A DNA stretch of 64,000 nucleotides from Phascolarctobacterium sp. (GTDB lineage: Bacteria > Bacillota > Negativicutes > Acidaminococcales > Acidaminococcaceae). The first letter of the stretch is position 1, and the number at the start of each line of letters is the position of its first letter. The notes under the pieces were generated by a model that had not been told where the DNA came from, made no database searches, and was given only the letters and a program-made list of their open reading frames with translations. A program made the position numbers and the translations under genes. Positions 25,346-34,396 of this stretch are shown one piece after another. The stretch spans positions 62,001 to 126,000 of the forward strand of contig JAGAPX010000026.1 of NCBI GenBank assembly GCA_017623055.1, written 5' to 3'.

Positions 25346-27283
25346 ATGTCTGGGGTTTGTGATGGCATTAAGTTTCATGGAGTTAATGATTTGAGTAGTG
25401 TATATTATCTTGAAAAAATTGAATCCGTCTTAGATGAATTTAATGAACATAAACAATATACTGATGTTAACGAAATAATAGAGCTATTTAATATTAAACA
25501 ATATATCGAAAATGATATGTATCTAAAATCTTGGGATGAAGAAAAAATTGATGAATACAAGAAAAAGACAACAAAGTTTTTAACTATAATTGGTAAATAT
25601 TTTTCTACTATAAATAATAGTAATTTTTTAAATGTCTATAGCTTGGTTTGGAAGCTTTATCGTGATGATTTCTGGTTGCTACTTAATAAATTTAAGTGTT
25701 TTAAACGTATTGAAGTTAATAAGATTTTATCTTTATTAAATGATGAGCCATATAATTTAAGACATATATTATCATATAAAGATTGTATCGTAAGTTATTC
25801 TGATGAAATTTTATCTTTTATGAGAGAATATGTTAGAAGTGCAGAGTACCTTATGGATTACTTTTTAAGTGATGGTAATGTTAAATACTATTTTCCACAG
25901 GGCATAACAAGCGGTTTACATGAAGAAATTATGTGGAAATATATTGTTTTGGAGGAAGCGAATCCAAATTATCTTGAACTTATATATAAATCACAAAGCA
26001 CAAAAGAGTTTCCTTTAAAAGATGAATTGAGGTTAGCTGCAAAGAAAAAATATGAATCAATTTGTGAAAAACATTTTAAGAATAATCCAGATAGATTTAC
26101 CGAAGTAAAGATATTATTTGAAGATTTAGGTAATGAAATTAAGAAAACTTCTTGCAAAGATAACTATGTTAATGTGTCTTACAATTTAAAATGGATTGAT
26201 AAGTATGTTGATTATGCGACCATACTAAATAATTTTATTTATATATTTGATTTTGTTGATAAAGATTGTAGATGTAATTTTGTAGCTCACAACTACGAGA
26301 TGGGTGAACTTGAAAAGCGTATTGGTGTAAGAGGGAAAAAAGAATATAGGATTGGTATAGCATTTAATGTTAGTCAAATGATATATAATGGAACTTTAGA
26401 AGTATATTACAAGTATCTTCTTGATAAAGGTGTTGGGTTAGAAGACGTTTTTAAGTGGTTTTTTGAAACTTATCTTAAGGAAGAATTTAATGTTGAAGGA
26501 TTTATATTTAACACTGTTACTAAGGACGCTTCCTTTTATGAGAAGATTAAGCATTTAACTTCAGAAATGGAAGGTGTCTTAAAACAATTTGAACAATTTG
26601 TATCTAAAGGTTATATAGATAGGGATTTATTGGAAATTTCTTCTTCGTCTATAATTTATAAAGATATTTCCAGTATGATTGATACTAAGTATTTTTATAG
26701 TGATAGTGAAGTTCTAATGAGTGAGATTCAATATTGGTTTTCAGATCAAAGTATGTTAGGATATACGGAAAAAACCAAAGAAGAGTATAGAACATTATAT
26801 GATTTATTGAATAATGAACATATAAAAATAGAAGAATTTTACGATTTTCAGAGGAAAATACTTGAATGGCTTATTGAAAGAGGTAGTTTAATACAATATA
26901 AAGATGGTACGATTAAGATTAATTACAATAGGGTGTACTTTCTTAGACAGTTGTATCTTAAAGAGGTTGTGTGTCTAAATTATTATGACAATTGGAATAA
27001 GTTAATAGGAGAGCTTTCAAGTGCAAGAGAGATTGTTAGTGAGAGTAAGTTGTTTACTAAGTTTGAAGTAAATTATATAAATTATATGCTTAATAAAGCT
27101 GAGTTCAATAATGGAAATGATCTGCGTAATAAATATAATCATGGCTCATATCCACAAGAACCACATATTCAAAAAAGAGATTATTTAGAACTTCTTAAAA
27201 TAATGATACTGATAGTAATAAAAATTAATGAAGAGTTTTGTTTGAAGTTCCCTCAAAAAGAATGTAATGTAGATATTATTTAA
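25346..27283 (+). CDS. HEPN-like domain protein inside the type I cassette (unknown, probable defense accessory)
   Basis: 645 residues, AT-rich and unlike its neighbours in codon use (many ATA, AAA, TTT codons). I do not recognise the first 500 residues: mainly helical, no membrane segment, no P-loop. Near the C terminus DLRNKYNHG (R594 to H599) gives an R-x4-H motif followed by a long hydrophobic helix, the pattern of HEPN ribonuclease domains and of DUF4209-like C termini. Start ATG is 6 bases after the hsdS stop. Located between hsdS and hsdR, so probably a companion effector such as an abortive-infection RNase; that is inference. Confidence 0.6.
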   Translation: MSGVCDGIKFHGVNDLSSVYYLEKIESVLDEFNEHKQYTDVNEIIELFNIKQYIENDMYLKSWDEEKIDEYKKKTTKFLTIIGKYFSTINNSNFLNVYSLVWKLYRDDFWLLLNKFKCFKRIEVNKILSLLNDEPYNLRHILSYKDCIVSYSDEILSFMREYVRSAEYLMDYFLSDGNVKYYFPQGITSGLHEEIMWKYIVLEEANPNYLELIYKSQSTKEFPLKDELRLAAKKKYESICEKHFKNNPDRFTEVKILFEDLGNEIKKTSCKDNYVNVSYNLKWIDKYVDYATILNNFIYIFDFVDKDCRCNFVAHNYEMGELEKRIGVRGKKEYRIGIAFNVSQMIYNGTLEVYYKYLLDKGVGLEDVFKWFFETYLKEEFNVEGFIFNTVTKDASFYEKIKHLTSEMEGVLKQFEQFVSKGYIDRDLLEISSSSIIYKDISSMIDTKYFYSDSEVLMSEIQYWFSDQSMLGYTEKTKEEYRTLYDLLNNEHIKIEEFYDFQRKILEWLIERGSLIQYKDGTIKINYNRVYFLRQLYLKEVVCLNYYDNWNKLIGELSSAREIVSESKLFTKFEVNYINYMLNKAEFNNGNDLRNKYNHGSYPQEPHIQKRDYLELLKIMILIVIKINEEFCLKFPQKECNVDII

Positions 27284-27301
27284 TAATCGGAGGTGAATTG
27301 T

Positions 27302-28111
27302 TTGGTAAGAAGAAATATATATGATATCTTAAATTCTGGAAATGTTGATTTAGAAAGGGAATATTCGAGATTTTATTTTCTGTTTTATGAATCACAATTT
27401 TGGGTTGGTTATAACCAACAAACTATTTGTGGTTTGATTAAGGGATGGTTCCATTCTTTTGATAAGCGGTTGATAAAAAGATGTATTTCTCTTGAAGATT
27501 TTGATGATACATTTGATTTTTGCTTTGTTTCAGAACCCAATAACTTTAATCTGGAATATCTGTTGAATTTTTTGGAATATACAATTAATTTTTGTAATCA
27601 AACGCATCCGGATGTTGGTGATGTTTTTCTTAAAACACCAATAAAAGATTATTTAGATAAGGCATTTGAATGTATTGATGAATTAGGATTTAAAGCTGTT
27701 GAGAATGACGGCATAACTATTGTAGTTGAGAAAGATTCTGCAGCTTTATCTGTAGCGGAAACTGTAGAACCTGTTTTATCCTATAAGATTCTAGAATATA
27801 ACCATCGTAGATTAAAAGGTGATTTGATGGCTAAAAAATCTATTCTGAAGCTGATGGCAGATGATTTGGAACCAGATCAAAAAAGATTGCAAGCAATAAA
27901 CGCTTCGTTGAAATCAGACTTATTCCAGTTGATGAATAAATTTATTAGACATAACAATAATGATAACAAATTCATCAAAACGTTAAATGATAAACAAACA
28001 GAAGAAATATATGATAATATTTATCAAATGTGGTTGTTAGCAAAAATGGAATTAGAACAAGCAGATAGAAATGATGGTATAAAAAGTTTGATTAGAGATG
28101 TTAATGCATAA
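27302..28111 (+). CDS. Unknown protein in the type I cassette (Abi-like candidate)
   Basis: 269 residues from a TTG start at 27302, chosen because GGAGG (27289-27293) lies 8 bases upstream; a GTG at 27293 overlaps that ribosome site. Aromatic-rich N-terminal half (FYFLFYESQFWVGYNQQ), helical Lys-rich C-terminal half including RLKGDLMAKKSILKLMADDLEP and FIRHNNND. The C-terminal half recalls helical regions of abortive-infection proteins, but I cannot name the family. It begins 18 bases after the HEPN-like gene and 38 bases before hsdR. Confidence 0.55.
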   Translation: MVRRNIYDILNSGNVDLEREYSRFYFLFYESQFWVGYNQQTICGLIKGWFHSFDKRLIKRCISLEDFDDTFDFCFVSEPNNFNLEYLLNFLEYTINFCNQTHPDVGDVFLKTPIKDYLDKAFECIDELGFKAVENDGITIVVEKDSAALSVAETVEPVLSYKILEYNHRRLKGDLMAKKSILKLMADDLEPDQKRLQAINASLKSDLFQLMNKFIRHNNNDNKFIKTLNDKQTEEIYDNIYQMWLLAKMELEQADRNDGIKSLIRDVNA

Positions 28112-28148
28112 TTTTTTTAGGTAGAAATGTAGTTAGAAGGTGTAGTTT

Positions 28149-31100
28149 ATGAGTAATGAGTACTGCGAAAATAAGTTAATACAGGGTAGCGCTGCTAAAC
28201 TTTTGCAGGACACTTTGGATTGGGAAGTAGTTTACGCCTATAATAATGAAGTGTTAGGAGAAAATGGTGACTTTGGTCGTAAAAGTTATAAAGAAGTGCT
28301 GTTGCCTAAATACTTTACTCAAGCTCTTAAAAAATTAAATACTTGGATTACTGATAAACAAATTGCCGAAGCCAAAACAATTTTGGAAAGCCACCTTTCC
28401 ACTGCATCTTTACTAGAAATAAATGAAGAAAAGTATAAGCTTATAAAAGACGGCGTGCAAGTTACTGCCATCAATGAACGTGGCGAAGCAGATAAAAAGA
28501 CTGCGGTGCTGATTGATTTTGATAATGCGGAACGCAATAGCTTCCTCGCTGTGCAGGAACTAAAAATTTCTGGAACCATTCATAATCGCAGGACTGATAT
28601 CGTTGGCTTTGTGAATGGTATTCCTTTGCTGTTTATTGAACTTAAAAAGCACACTGTTGATATTTACAACGCCTATGCTGATAATTATCGTGATTATCAA
28701 AATACGATACCGCAACTATTTTATTACAATGCCTTCTTAATTTTGTCCAATGGTTTGGCTGCTAAGGTAGGCACTTTAGGGAGCAAGTACGAGTTTTTCC
28801 ACGAGTGGAAGCGTTTGGCAGAAGAAGAAAAAGGTGTAGTTGCATTAGAAACTATGCTTTTAGGTATCTGCAAAAAAGAAAACTTCCTTGATTTATTAGA
28901 AAACTTTATTTTATACGACCACGCTAATGGTAAGACTGCCAAGATTTTAGCACGTAACCATCAATACTTGGGCGTAAATAAAGCCGTTGAAAAATACGAA
29001 CGCAAAGAATTTCAAAATGGTAAGCTTGGCGTATTTTGGCATACCCAAGGTAGTGGTAAAAGTTATTCTATGATTTTCTTTGCGCAAAAGATAAAACGTA
29101 AATTAACTGGTTCACCTACTTTTGTAGTGTTGACTGATAGGGATGAACTTAACAAGCAAATTAGCGGAACTTTTGAAAGCTGTGGAGTCTTGGGTAATTC
29201 CAAAGCAAGCGCTTTTATTGCTTCCAGCGGTAAAGATTTGATTGATAAGTTGCATGGTAATCCCAGTTTTATTTTTACTTTGATTCATAAATTTAATCAA
29301 AAAGATTTGGAACCTATCATTCCAGACCACGATATTATTATCATTTCTGATGAAGCTCATCGTAGCCAGTATGGGGACTTGGCAGATAATATGTGTAATT
29401 TGTTGCCTACTGCTTCTCGTATTGGTTTTACAGGCACGCCTATTTTTGGCAGTAATGATTTGACTGCTCGTACATTTGGCGAATATATTTCTGTTTATGA
29501 TTTTAAGCGTGCTGTGGAAGATGGTGCTACTGTTCCTTTATATTATGAAAATCGTGGGGATAAGATTCAAAATTTGCAGAACCCGGAAATTACTCAAGAG
29601 ATTTTGGATGCTATCGAAAATGCTGATTTGGACGATGATCAAAAAGAAAAGTTGGAACAAGAATTTGCGAAAGAAATTCATTTGCTGACAGCAGAACCTC
29701 GTCTGAAATCAATCGCTCATGATTTTGTGAAGCATTATAGCGATTTGTGGGAAAGTGGCAAGGCAATGTTTGTCTGCTTAAACAAAGTTACTTGCGTGCG
29801 TATGTATAACTATGTGCAAGAGTACTGGGATTTTGAAATGAAGCTTCTAGAACAAAAGATTGCTACTGCTCCTCAACAGGAAGCGTTGGAACTGGAACGC
29901 AAATTGCACTGGATGCAGGAAACTGAAATGGCAGTAGTTGTCAGCGATGAGCAGAACGAAGAAGAAAAATTCCGTAAGTGGGGTTGCGATATTGTTCCTC
30001 ATCGTGAAAAAATGGTTAAGCGTGAACTGGACAAAGAGTTTAAAGAAGCAGATAATCCGTTCCGAATTGTGTTTGTTTGTGCAATGTGGTTGACAGGTTT
30101 TGATGTTAAGACACTTTCTTGCTTGTATTTAGATAAGCCGATGAAAGCACATGCTTTGATGCAAACTATTGCCAGAGCTAATCGTGTTGCAGAAGGTAAG
30201 AGTAATGGTTTGATTATTGATTACGTTGGTATTATCAAAGCATTGCGTAAAGCTTTAGCAGAATATACAAATACAAGTGGAAATCCTGGAACTGACCCCA
30301 CTATTGATAAAGACGAATTAATTAAGCGTGTTCAAAAAGTTATTGAGGAAATCAAGGGGTTCTTACTCCAACAAGGATTTGATGTTCAAACTTTGATTTG
30401 CGCTGAAGGTGCATATAAGTTAGTTAAGCTTGAGGAAGCTAAGGATGTTTTGAATGTATCTGTTGAAATTAGAAAAGCTTATCAAACTCAAGTGCTGGAA
30501 TTGAAACGATTGCTTCGTTATATGAATAGGGAGGATATGAATCCTGAAATCAAAGCTGATAAGGAAGCATTGATTGCGATTTTAGAAATGCTCCAAGAAC
30601 AGCGTAGACATGTTGATACAACTGATGTAATGGTGGCGATAAACAAAATTATCAATGAGCATATTACATTAGAACTTGAAGCAGATAAGAGGGAAAGCAA
30701 AAAGTTTGACCTTAGTCAAATTGATTTTGATGTTTTGCGTGCAGAGTTTGCTCGTGTAAAACATAAGAACACTTTGATAAGAGATTTAGAAAATTTAATA
30801 GAAGTACAACTTGCGAAGATGGTCTTTACTAATCCTAACCGCATTGATTATTACAAGCGTTATAATGAAATTATTGATGAATACAATGCTGAGCAGGACA
30901 GAGCTGCTATTGAAAAAGTATTTATGGAATTGCTTGACCTTAGCAAATCTATGAATGAAGAAATGCAAAGATATGTTAGAGAGCAATTTGAGAATGACAG
31001 GCAACTTGCTATTTATGATTTGCTATTTTCAGAAAAACTTTCTTCGGCTGATATTAAGGCGATTAAAGAGATGGCAAAAGAAATGTATAATACCATCAAA

Positions 31101-31277
31101 GAAATGATAGATGGCTTTGACCATTGGAAGGATAAAGAAGAAACTAAGGCGCAAGTAGAGACAAAAATCATCGACATTTTTTATGAAAAGGCTCCAGATA
31201 GCATTTATCCTTGTCATGAATATTATGAAGAGAAAATTTTTGAGTACTTCTATAATATGTATGATGATGTAGCGTAA
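28149..31277 (+). CDS. hsdR: Type I restriction endonuclease subunit HsdR
   Basis: ATP-dependent translocase/nuclease of the type I system. 1042 residues: N-terminal PD-(D/E)XK nuclease (RRTDIVGFVNGIPLLFIELKK, about residues 140-160), then SF2 helicase with Walker A TQGSGKSYS near residue 302, DEAHRS, TGTPIF, and the C-terminal lobe motif with TIARANRV. C-terminal helical region binds the methylase core in relatives. Full length with no frame break, so the cassette looks functional. Confidence 0.95.
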   Translation: MSNEYCENKLIQGSAAKLLQDTLDWEVVYAYNNEVLGENGDFGRKSYKEVLLPKYFTQALKKLNTWITDKQIAEAKTILESHLSTASLLEINEEKYKLIKDGVQVTAINERGEADKKTAVLIDFDNAERNSFLAVQELKISGTIHNRRTDIVGFVNGIPLLFIELKKHTVDIYNAYADNYRDYQNTIPQLFYYNAFLILSNGLAAKVGTLGSKYEFFHEWKRLAEEEKGVVALETMLLGICKKENFLDLLENFILYDHANGKTAKILARNHQYLGVNKAVEKYERKEFQNGKLGVFWHTQGSGKSYSMIFFAQKIKRKLTGSPTFVVLTDRDELNKQISGTFESCGVLGNSKASAFIASSGKDLIDKLHGNPSFIFTLIHKFNQKDLEPIIPDHDIIIISDEAHRSQYGDLADNMCNLLPTASRIGFTGTPIFGSNDLTARTFGEYISVYDFKRAVEDGATVPLYYENRGDKIQNLQNPEITQEILDAIENADLDDDQKEKLEQEFAKEIHLLTAEPRLKSIAHDFVKHYSDLWESGKAMFVCLNKVTCVRMYNYVQEYWDFEMKLLEQKIATAPQQEALELERKLHWMQETEMAVVVSDEQNEEEKFRKWGCDIVPHREKMVKRELDKEFKEADNPFRIVFVCAMWLTGFDVKTLSCLYLDKPMKAHALMQTIARANRVAEGKSNGLIIDYVGIIKALRKALAEYTNTSGNPGTDPTIDKDELIKRVQKVIEEIKGFLLQQGFDVQTLICAEGAYKLVKLEEAKDVLNVSVEIRKAYQTQVLELKRLLRYMNREDMNPEIKADKEALIAILEMLQEQRRHVDTTDVMVAINKIINEHITLELEADKRESKKFDLSQIDFDVLRAEFARVKHKNTLIRDLENLIEVQLAKMVFTNPNRIDYYKRYNEIIDEYNAEQDRAAIEKVFMELLDLSKSMNEEMQRYVREQFENDRQLAIYDLLFSEKLSSADIKAIKEMAKEMYNTIKEMIDGFDHWKDKEETKAQVETKIIDIFYEKAPDSIYPCHEYYEEKIFEYFYNMYDDVA

Positions 31278-31282
31278 AACAC

Positions 31283-31329
31283 AAAAACAGGATTTAACTT
31301 CGAGTAAGAGGTTAAATCCTGTTTCTTTT
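31283..31329 (+). terminator. Intrinsic terminator after hsdR, identical copy of 22094-22140
   Basis: Same 47 bases as the terminator after aroQ, beginning 6 bases after the hsdR stop. Confidence 0.85.
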
Positions 31330-31466
31330 ATTTTCAAAAATTCACGTGGATTTCACAACATCGCAAAATAAAAACGGGTGAATTAAAAGTTTTGTGGAAG
31401 TAGTAAGAAAGATTGGAGGGATGCGATGGAGTAATTTTAAAAGCATAATATCTTTGTTGTTAATTA

Positions 31467-31495
31467 TTGTGTGGAAAAAACCAAATTTATATGAT
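31467..31495 (+). promoter_or_regulatory. Promoter of the small protein/GNAT pair
   Basis: TTGTGT (31467-31472), 17-bp spacer, TATGAT (31490-31495). Confidence 0.6.
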
Positions 31496-31553
31496 AGTAT
31501 GAGTGTGTAGTTAGAATTTAGTGTGTATGGTCGTCATTGAAAGGAGTGATTCT

Positions 31554-31727
31554 ATGGCAACTAAAAGCATATTAAAAAATGTTACCATAAAGGGTAAGAA
31601 AAATTGTTTGATGTTTGCTAATGCTTTAGAAAATGCTTCTAAAAAAGTTGGTAAAGAAGTAATAGCACCTAAGGCACATATAGCAAATTCTGAAGACATA
31701 AAGAAGATGGTTTTTGAAGTAGAATAA
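31554..31727 (+). CDS. Small basic protein paired with a GNAT protein (57 aa)
   Basis: 57 residues, Lys-rich, beginning MATKSILKNVTIKG and ending in an acidic tail. AAGGAG lies 7 bases before the ATG at 31554. The stop codon shares one base with the next ATG (TAATG), a tight two-gene unit with its own promoter. I recall similar SILKN(I/V)TIK proteins paired with acetyltransferases in other Firmicutes. An antitoxin-like or DNA-binding partner role is inferred from layout, not from a recognised fold. Confidence 0.65.
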   Translation: MATKSILKNVTIKGKKNCLMFANALENASKKVGKEVIAPKAHIANSEDIKKMVFEVE

Positions 31728-32335
31728 TGAATAGATACACGATTGTAGCGTTAGATGATTTACTGCAAGAATTTCCTGACGAGGAGATGGTAAAACGCAT
31801 ACTGCGTACTTTTTCGTGTATTAACAACAAAGATGTAGATAAATTCTTGAAAGAAAAGGCTATATTATTTAGTAAACAAGGTTTATCTAAAACACATTTA
31901 GTCTTCGCTCCACACAAAGGCAGGATGATTTTGGTAGGGTATTTCACATTAGCAAGTAAATGCTTCGTTGTGAAGAAAAATAGCAAAATTAGTAAATCTT
32001 TGTTGAAGCGCATAGCAAAATTTGGACGATATTATGATGAGGCTAATCAATATATCGTTTCAGCTCCACTAATTGGACAAATAGGTAAGAATGATAAGTA
32101 TAAGAATTTTATTAGCGGAGATATTTTAATGGCGTATGCGTGTGATGCTGTAAGAAAGGCGCAAGCATTGGTTGGTGGCAAGATAGTATATTTAGAATGT
32201 GAAGATAAAATTAGATTACTAGATTTTTATAGAAGCAATGGTTTTATTGATTTTGGTAAGCGTGAATTAGAAGCTGATGAAAAAGATGATATGGAAGGGA
32301 AATATTTAGTACAATTACTAAAATATTTACACTAA
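31727..32335 (+). CDS. GNAT-fold acetyltransferase-like protein, candidate toxin of a two-gene module
   Basis: 202 residues. The C-terminal half carries GNAT features: a DAVRKAQALVGGKIVYLECED strand/helix region and the terminal LLDFYRSNGFIDFGKREL block, where the YRSNGF-type sequence is typical. The N-terminal part (YTIVALDDLLQEFPDEEMVKR) is family-specific. The combination small upstream gene plus GNAT resembles TacT/AtaT toxin-antitoxin operons, although those use a ribbon-helix-helix partner and a shorter enzyme. Substrate unknown. Confidence 0.65.
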   Translation: MNRYTIVALDDLLQEFPDEEMVKRILRTFSCINNKDVDKFLKEKAILFSKQGLSKTHLVFAPHKGRMILVGYFTLASKCFVVKKNSKISKSLLKRIAKFGRYYDEANQYIVSAPLIGQIGKNDKYKNFISGDILMAYACDAVRKAQALVGGKIVYLECEDKIRLLDFYRSNGFIDFGKRELEADEKDDMEGKYLVQLLKYLH

Positions 32336-32338
32336 ATC

Positions 32339-32377
32339 AAAAACAGGATTTACCTTTCGGTAAATCCTGTTTTCTTC
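32339..32377 (+). terminator. Intrinsic terminator after the GNAT gene, related to the flanking hsd terminators
   Basis: AACAGGATTTA and TAAATCCTGTT arms around CCTTTCGG, then TTCTTC. The outer arms match those at 22094 and 31283. It also lies 26 bases past the end of the convergent minus-strand gene and may serve both. Confidence 0.8.
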
Positions 32378-32402
32378 ATTAATATATACGTTTTTAAAAT
32401 GC

Positions 32403-33506
32403 TTAGCCTAATTTCTTCAAGGTCATATTTACCAGAACATCAACGCCGTTTTGAAGACCGTCAATGTTAAAGTGCATGTTGGGGTCGTGGAGTCCCGGTT
32501 CAGCGGCAACGCCTACGCCAAAGTAAGCTGCTTTCAAATTAGGATATTTATTTGCGAAATAGTGGAAGTCTTCGCCACCGGTGTTAATCAATACGGGCAT
32601 AAGGTTTTCTTTGCCTACAACTTCTTTAATGCTTTCGGCAACTTCTGCAGTAAGCTCGTCATCTAAAACTGCGGCAGGGATTACGCCACCGGGGAAGATG
32701 ACTTCTGCTTCTGCCTCGTAGGCTTCAGCAACGTTCTTAACGACTTTTTGGAAGCGTTCTAACAGCTCGCTCATAATCTCGTTAGTTTGAGAGCGAATGT
32801 CAAACATAATGGAGGTGCAGTCGGGGATAATGTTGGTTGCAGTACCACCACCGTTGATGATGGTAGGCTTGCAGCTCCAAGAGAAGTTGGGGTTCATTTT
32901 GATGGCAGCAACGCTGTGAATGATGGCAGCAGCAGCTTCAATGGTGTTTACGCCAAGATGAGGACGGGAAGCGTGGGCGCTACGTCCATGAATTACAACT
33001 TTTACAAAACTACTGGAGGAATGTTTTACGCCGGGGGAGAGGGTACCAAAGGGAATGTCCTGTACCGGGCGAATGTGCAGACCAAGCGCCATGTCCACAT
33101 CTTCCAGAACGCCAGCTTCGATTACACCAAGAGCGCCTTTCAAGGTTTCTTCCGCAGGTTGGAACAAGATTTTCAAAGTGCCACGTTTAATTTTGCCTTT
33201 GAGCAGAGAAGCTGCGGCAAGAAGCATTGCGCTGTGAGCATCGTGTCCGCAAGCGTGAATGTTTACAGGTTTGCCGTCAACAACGAAAGGCAGTGCGTCC
33301 ATATCAGCGCGCAGCAGCATTACGGGACCTTTTTCTTCGCCCTTTTCAATGCCTACAACGCCAGTTACGCCAACGTTGCGAGTAACGTCATAGCCTAATT
33401 TTTCCAAAGCATCTGCCAAATACGCAGAGGTTTTGTATTCTTCCAAGCCAAGTTCCGGCATTTGGTGCAGGTCGTGATAAATTTCTTTTACATTTAAAGT
33501 AGTCAT
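32403..33506 (-). CDS. M20 family metallo-amidohydrolase (amino acid/peptide N-acyl hydrolase)
   Basis: Zn-dependent hydrolase of the AmhX/hippurate-hydrolase/IAA-amino-acid hydrolase group. 367 residues from the ATG at 33506, which has CAAGGAG at proper spacing; a longer frame upstream lacks a ribosome site. Blocks: LHQMPELGLEEYKTSAYLA, LLRADMDALPF, NIHACGHDAHSAMLLAAA (metal ligands), PAEE and GGEDFHYF. Cytosolic. Divergent from yjiH, suggesting a peptide/amino-acid scavenging neighbourhood; the true substrate is unknown. Confidence 0.88.
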   Translation of the reverse strand: MTTLNVKEIYHDLHQMPELGLEEYKTSAYLADALEKLGYDVTRNVGVTGVVGIEKGEEKGPVMLLRADMDALPFVVDGKPVNIHACGHDAHSAMLLAAASLLKGKIKRGTLKILFQPAEETLKGALGVIEAGVLEDVDMALGLHIRPVQDIPFGTLSPGVKHSSSSFVKVVIHGRSAHASRPHLGVNTIEAAAAIIHSVAAIKMNPNFSWSCKPTIINGGGTATNIIPDCTSIMFDIRSQTNEIMSELLERFQKVVKNVAEAYEAEAEVIFPGGVIPAAVLDDELTAEVAESIKEVVGKENLMPVLINTGGEDFHYFANKYPNLKAAYFGVGVAAEPGLHDPNMHFNIDGLQNGVDVLVNMTLKKLG

Positions 33507-33568
33507 AGCTTTCTCCTTGTAGGTTTTTCTTATATAGATGATTAAAGTTTTATCCACATTTGTTTTGA

Positions 33569-33597
33569 ATTTTAGCATATTGTTCCACAAAAGACAA
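33569..33597 (-). promoter_or_regulatory. Promoter of the M20 hydrolase gene
   Basis: Read on the minus strand: TTGTCT (33597-33592), 17-bp spacer, TAAAAT (33574-33569). Confidence 0.6.
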
Positions 33598-33616
33598 GTG
33601 AAGTGACCTCTTTACG

Positions 33617-33646
33617 TTGACAGAAAGCAGTTGATTTCGGTATAAT
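33617..33646 (+). promoter_or_regulatory. Consensus promoter of yjiH-yjiG
   Basis: TTGACA (33617-33622), 18-bp spacer, TATAAT (33641-33646): both hexamers perfect. It is back-to-back with the promoter of the M20 gene. Confidence 0.8.
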
Positions 33647-33706
33647 TTACCTATTGTATTACATTCTGCGATGTGTATGCATAAATAAATTTTAGGAGGG
33701 TTTCTG

Positions 33707-34396
33707 ATGTCTGAAGAAAAGAAAGAGCAAACTCAAAATGCTCAATTAGACCCCAGTCAATGGAAAGCCGGTCCGTTGGCTTTTTTCGCTTTGGTTGTAG
33801 CGATTTTATTCTTCTCCGGTGTAATGGTTAAGTTCCCCGATATGAAATGGTTGAGCGCATTTGACTTTACCACTTTGGTAGGTAAGTTTGGCGTTATGAA
33901 AGAGCTTGGCAAATCTACCTTTGTTGGTAGCGGTGGCTTTGGTGCGCGCGGTGGCTTTATGTTCGCGCTGTCCTTGGTTCCTGGCGTAATGTTTGCAATG
34001 GGTATGATTGAAGTTCTTGACCACTATGGTGCAATCCGTGCTGCACAAAAATGCTTGACTCCGTTGTTGAAACCTTTGCTTGGCTTGCCCGGCTTGACTG
34101 GCTTAGCTTTGATTACTGACCTGCAATCCACTGACGCAGGTGCAGTTTTGACTAAAGGCTTGTATGACGATGGTCTTATCACTAAAAAAGAATTGATTGT
34201 TATGGGTGCTTGGCAATATTCCGGCGCAGGTATGATTGCTAACTACTTCATGATTGGCTCTGCAGTGTTCTCCTATCTGACCTGCTCCATTATGATTCCT
34301 GTAACTTTAATCTTTATCTTTAAATTCGTGGGCGCTATGTACGTTCGCCTGATGTTGAACACTGTTTACAAGGGGGATTTCAAAAATGAGCAATAA
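33707..34396 (+). CDS. yjiH: YjiH-like membrane protein (nucleoside-recognition/Gate domain)
   Basis: 229 residues with several hydrophobic segments and a Gly-rich gate region (GSGGFGARGGFMFAL). Size and order (about 230 aa followed by about 155 aa) match the E. coli yjiH/yjiG pair, which lies next to the isoaspartyl dipeptidase gene. Here the pair is divergent from an M20 hydrolase, again a peptidase context, so transport of a peptide breakdown product is plausible; function is not established. AGGAGGG precedes the ATG. Confidence 0.82.
   Translation: MSEEKKEQTQNAQLDPSQWKAGPLAFFALVVAILFFSGVMVKFPDMKWLSAFDFTTLVGKFGVMKELGKSTFVGSGGFGARGGFMFALSLVPGVMFAMGMIEVLDHYGAIRAAQKCLTPLLKPLLGLPGLTGLALITDLQSTDAGAVLTKGLYDDGLITKKELIVMGAWQYSGAGMIANYFMIGSAVFSYLTCSIMIPVTLIFIFKFVGAMYVRLMLNTVYKGDFKNEQ

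Noticed and set aside
24128-31277. Inverted hsdS shufflon or recombinase-driven phase switching
   Set aside because: Only one hsdS is present, without inverted partial copies or a site-specific recombinase.
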